Both the position numbers and the translations under genes were made by a program. Below the pieces are notes generated by a model that was given only the letters and a program-made list of their open reading frames with translations, did not search any database and had not been told where the DNA came from. From an uncultured Eubacteriales bacterium (lineage in GTDB: Bacteria > Bacillota > Clostridia > Oscillospirales > RGIG7773), in NCBI GenBank assembly GCA_934541205.1, contig CAKTDK010000001.1:1-56466 (forward strand): a stretch of 56,466 nucleotides of DNA, given 5' to 3'. Each line of letters opens with the position of its first letter. The stretch's first letter is position 1. Positions 53,880 through 56,466 of this stretch are shown here, in pieces.

Positions 53880-55757
53880 TCAGCTTTCCTGCGTCTCCCA
53901 TTTGGCGTAGAGATCCATCGGCGCATAGGGCGCTTCCCTGACGGGACGCTCTTTCAGCTCTTCAAGGATTTTAAGCCCTGTTACCGGGCCGGCGGTGCAG
54001 GCTTTATCCCTGTACCAGCCGGTGAATACCTTGCCGCTGCTCGTCGGTTTCAGGCAGGTAGCCTCCACATAGAAAAGCTCCTGGTCTGCAAATTCCAGCG
54101 ACCGCGGCTTCATATACAGCAGATCGGTCCCGTCCGCTTCAAAAGCCCCGCCGTTGGCATGCAGCCTGACGGCGTACCGGGGATTCCCGTTCTCGTCATT
54201 CAGGGCATACTCATCTGCCATTTCCGAACGGAACGCCGCCGTGATGAGAACCTTACGCCGCTTGACTTTCTCCGTCTCCACGGCAGGCTTTACCGCTTTG
54301 GATGTGACGGGATCTTCCAGGGCCTTGTAGCCGCCGTTTCCGTCCTTTAACATCCATGCGGCAAAGCTTACGGTGACCGGCTCGGCGCCCTCGCCGCCAG
54401 GGAAGTGATAGTCCACACCATCCGGCAGGGGGACAGAAAACTTAAGCCTGAGAAACGGCTTCCTGTTGTAATAGAGCTTGCCCTTCAGGAGCCGCGGGTC
54501 ATCGTTGTCAATGCTCTTATCCTCCGGATTGATCGTCCCGACCAGTGTTTTCCACATTTTTGTCTCGGGGTCAAGGTAGCGGTAAACCGCCTGGAGCTTG
54601 CCGGCCTTTGTATCCACACGGCCCAAATTCACCAGGCCGTCCCTGTAACTGCCGTAGTCCGCGCCGCCGTAGTAAAAGCTCAGGGTAACGGGTCCCTTCC
54701 ACAGCAGGAACAGCAGAGTCAGCAGGCCCAAAAGCAGAATGGCGGCAATCGCGCCGATGGCAAACGGGAGGTTGCTGTTTCCCTCGTCCGAAGGGACGGG
54801 GGCACTGTTGTCCGAAGGGGCGGGGGTATTGTTTTCCGAAGGCCCGCCCGGCTCATCCGCCGGCGTGGAGGTATTGCCCGGCACAAAGCCGGCCGGCTCC
54901 CACCTTGCGTACAAATCCATCGGCACATAGGGCGCGACATAGGCGGGTTCTTCCTTCAAATCATCGTTAATGTTCAGATAGGTGACCGGCCCGTCGGTGC
55001 AGGCCTCGTCCTTGTACCAGCCGGCGAACACCATATCGCCGTTTGACGGCTTAGGACAGGATGCCTCCACGAAAAAGTCGTTCAGAGCGGAATATTCCAG
55101 CGACTGCGGGCACACATACAAATGGTCGCTGCCATCCTCCGCAAAGGTTCCGCCATTGGCTCGCAGGATGACGGCATATTTCGGATGTCCGGTCTCTTCA
55201 TAGGTCAGCGCGTTTTTGTCTATGACAACCGCCGGAAAAGCCGCCTTGATCACGGCGACTCTTTTTCCTTCCTCGTCCGTCACGATTGCGTTCTGAACAT
55301 CCTCCGCCGTGACGGAACCATCCAGCTCCTTATACCCGCCGTTTCCGTCGCTCACCACCCATGCGGCAAACTCGGTGGTCTCGGGCGGGCTGTATTCGCT
55401 GCCGGGGTAGTGGTAGCTCGGACCCTTGGGGAGCGCAACGGAGAAGCTGGAGCTGTCCGCAACCTCCACATCATAATACAGCCACGCTGAACCGATGAGG
55501 TCATGGCTGCCGGTGATGCTTTTGTCCGCAGGATTGATGTCCCCTCCAATTTCCTCATCCCCGAAGTTTATTGCCGCATAGAACCGGCCGGCGCCGGTAT
55601 CAATATTGCCGACGTCAATCCAGCCTTCCTTATATCTGCCGTAGTCCGCGCCGCCGTAGTAAAAGCGGATGGTAAGGGGATCTCCGGCCGCAAAGGCCGG
55701 GACGGCCATCCCAAACACCATACAGAGCGTCAGCAGCGCCGCAAACAGTTTTTTCAT
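53880..55757 (-). CDS. Membrane protein with duplicated InlB-repeat-like modules on both sides of one helix
   Basis: 625 aa from ATG 55757 (GGAGG upstream; the longer frame is rejected). Signal peptide MKKLFAALLTLCMVFG, closely like that of the next gene. Module 1 (about 24-292) and module 2 (about 354-622) are the same ~265-residue unit: each starts FYYGGADYG, then DxGAG/KAG, YHYPG/YHFPG, DGNGGYK, and ends in a Listeria-Bacteroides (InlB-B/Flg_new) repeat, AGWYKDEACTDGPVT against TGWYRDKACTAGPVT, with PMDLYARWE/PMDLYAKWE. A Pro/Ser linker and a single membrane helix (about 328-352) separate them. No SPxTG signal. By simple topology rules module 2 would be cytoplasmic, which is odd. Confidence 0.85.
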   Translation of the reverse strand: MKKLFAALLTLCMVFGMAVPAFAAGDPLTIRFYYGGADYGRYKEGWIDVGNIDTGAGRFYAAINFGDEEIGGDINPADKSITGSHDLIGSAWLYYDVEVADSSSFSVALPKGPSYHYPGSEYSPPETTEFAAWVVSDGNGGYKELDGSVTAEDVQNAIVTDEEGKRVAVIKAAFPAVVIDKNALTYEETGHPKYAVILRANGGTFAEDGSDHLYVCPQSLEYSALNDFFVEASCPKPSNGDMVFAGWYKDEACTDGPVTYLNINDDLKEEPAYVAPYVPMDLYARWEPAGFVPGNTSTPADEPGGPSENNTPAPSDNSAPVPSDEGNSNLPFAIGAIAAILLLGLLTLLFLLWKGPVTLSFYYGGADYGSYRDGLVNLGRVDTKAGKLQAVYRYLDPETKMWKTLVGTINPEDKSIDNDDPRLLKGKLYYNRKPFLRLKFSVPLPDGVDYHFPGGEGAEPVTVSFAAWMLKDGNGGYKALEDPVTSKAVKPAVETEKVKRRKVLITAAFRSEMADEYALNDENGNPRYAVRLHANGGAFEADGTDLLYMKPRSLEFADQELFYVEATCLKPTSSGKVFTGWYRDKACTAGPVTGLKILEELKERPVREAPYAPMDLYAKWETQES

Positions 55758-55869
55758 AAGTCGCCTCCGTTTCTTTCCGGTCCAGCCGGGGAAGGGCGGC
55801 CAGGACACATAGTCCCGTTTCCGTCCGCCGCTTCCCGCCGGCTTTTCCGTTTGGTTTCAGGCAGACGGG

Positions 55870-56466
55870 CTATTTCCCGGCCGCCGCCTTTTTCCGCCTG
55901 TAAAGCAGCATTCCCAGCACGCCGCCGCAGGAGGCCAGCATCAGGCTGATCCACAGCATCATGTTGCTGCTGTCCCCGGTCTGGGGGCTGCCGGTGTCGC
56001 CGGAAGGATCCTGCTGACCCTGCGAATCGGATGAATCGGTCGGATCAGTCGAATCGGTTGGCTCTCCGGTTCCCGCTGCAGGGATGGCTTCAGTCTGCAC
56101 ATATGCACAGACCGTACAGGTGCGTTCCTTGGATCCTGTTTCCGTTTCAGTGGCTTCTTTGGTTACGCTCCACTCGCCATAGGTATGGTTTGCCACATTC
56201 AGCTTTTCACCGCAGGAGCATTCCTGCCAGTGCTGGGTTTTGTCATATTTCCACGTTTCATCATGGATGCCGTGCTCATGCCCGATCTCCGGGATGATTT
56301 CAACCTGCACATATTCACAGACCGCACAGCCGCGCTCTCTGGAACCCGCTTCAGTCTCGGTGGCCTCTTTGGTTACTTTCCAATCGCCGTAGGTATGGTT
56401 TGCCACATTCAGCTTTTCACCGCAGGAGCATTCCTGCCAGTGCTGGGTTTTGTCATATTTCCACGT
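55870..56466 (-). CDS. SPQTG surface protein with Cys-rich repeats, 5' end outside window
   Basis: The C-terminal ~199 codons are visible; the frame is open to the right edge. At least two copies of a ~65-residue unit are seen, each with HWQECSCGEKLNVANHTYG, TKEATETE and CxVCxYVQ, i.e. two CxC/CxxC pairs that could bind metal or form disulfides. A Thr/Asp/Ser linker follows, then SPQTGDSSNMMLW, a hydrophobic helix and the tail RRKKAAAGK. The sorting signal is the same as in the surface protein at 51.8 kb. The repeats are nearly identical at DNA level (for example 56214-56259 against 56422-56466). Confidence 0.85.
   Translation of the reverse strand, partial: TWKYDKTQHWQECSCGEKLNVANHTYGDWKVTKEATETEAGSRERGCAVCEYVQVEIIPEIGHEHGIHDETWKYDKTQHWQECSCGEKLNVANHTYGEWSVTKEATETETGSKERTCTVCAYVQTEAIPAAGTGEPTDSTDPTDSSDSQGQQDPSGDTGSPQTGDSSNMMLWISLMLASCGGVLGMLLYRRKKAAAGK

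Noticed and set aside
1..56466. CRISPR arrays, rRNA and tRNA genes
   Set aside because: No regularly spaced repeat-spacer pattern, rRNA segments or tRNA-like cloverleaf was seen on reading through; a dedicated tRNA scan was not possible.

Overview
The window reads as the chromosome of an anaerobic, spore-forming, low-GC Firmicute (class Clostridia) carrying the left part of a foreign integrative element. The host part (about 1-41.3 kb) is AT-rich, uses strong AGGAGG-type ribosome binding sites, and carries the clostridial spore genes cotJABC and spoVT together with S-layer (SLH) anchored glycan-binding proteins. A gut or plant-polysaccharide habitat is inferred from the GH20 and GH3 glycosidases and the CBM9-like modules; I cannot name the genus.

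Layout of the host part: a very large secreted GH20 hexosaminidase that runs off the left edge; feoAB iron uptake facing a DtxR-type regulator across a dyad operator candidate; a cysteine desulfurase with a DUF3343 partner; a phosphotransferase; a PadR/HAAS/lipoprotein cluster; a minus-strand block with rnr, a second DtxR-type regulator, a PPC-domain protein and a frameshifted GH3 beta-glucosidase; a repeat-filled gap; tmrB-like, degV and trmL; secA; a decayed NUDIX gene; an SGNH hydrolase; two tandem SLH proteins of about 1000 aa that share an apparently exact 1,323-bp 3' segment; a phosphoglycerate mutase; cotJABC; and a complete fructose PTS operon (fruR-fruK-fruA-ptsH-ptsI) whose HPr has Arg where the regulatory Ser46 should be. 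It ends with a VTT membrane protein, shikimate kinase, spoVT with a good sigma-G-type promoter, and a membrane-anchored hypothetical.

From about 41.4 kb composition and gene content change to those of a Tn916/Tn1549-like integrative element: a tyrosine integrase beside the left end, a ribbon-helix-helix gene, a DUF6462 excisionase-like gene, a candidate structured RNA, an Orf8-like HTH and an Orf7-like sigma factor, small hypotheticals and gene scraps. Then comes a cargo region: a XerD-like recombinase overlapping a class B sortase (sortase broken by one extra base in an A7/T7 run), a dif-like 11-6-11 inverted repeat just upstream of the recombinase gene, an AbiE-type toxin-antitoxin pair behind a doubled palindromic operator, an XRE regulator, a GNAT acetyltransferase, an orphan winged-helix regulator, and a GC-rich set of secreted proteins. 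Two of these end in SPQTG sorting signals that fit a class B sortase; the third carries the same domain on both sides of a transmembrane helix. No conjugation genes are seen, so the rest of the element probably lies to the right.

The parts most worth a second look are the recombinase/sortase/dif-like-site module with its SPQTG substrates, the candidate structured RNA at 43.4-43.55 kb, the two-sided repeat protein, the tandem SLH genes with a homogenised 3' half, and the HPr lacking Ser46.
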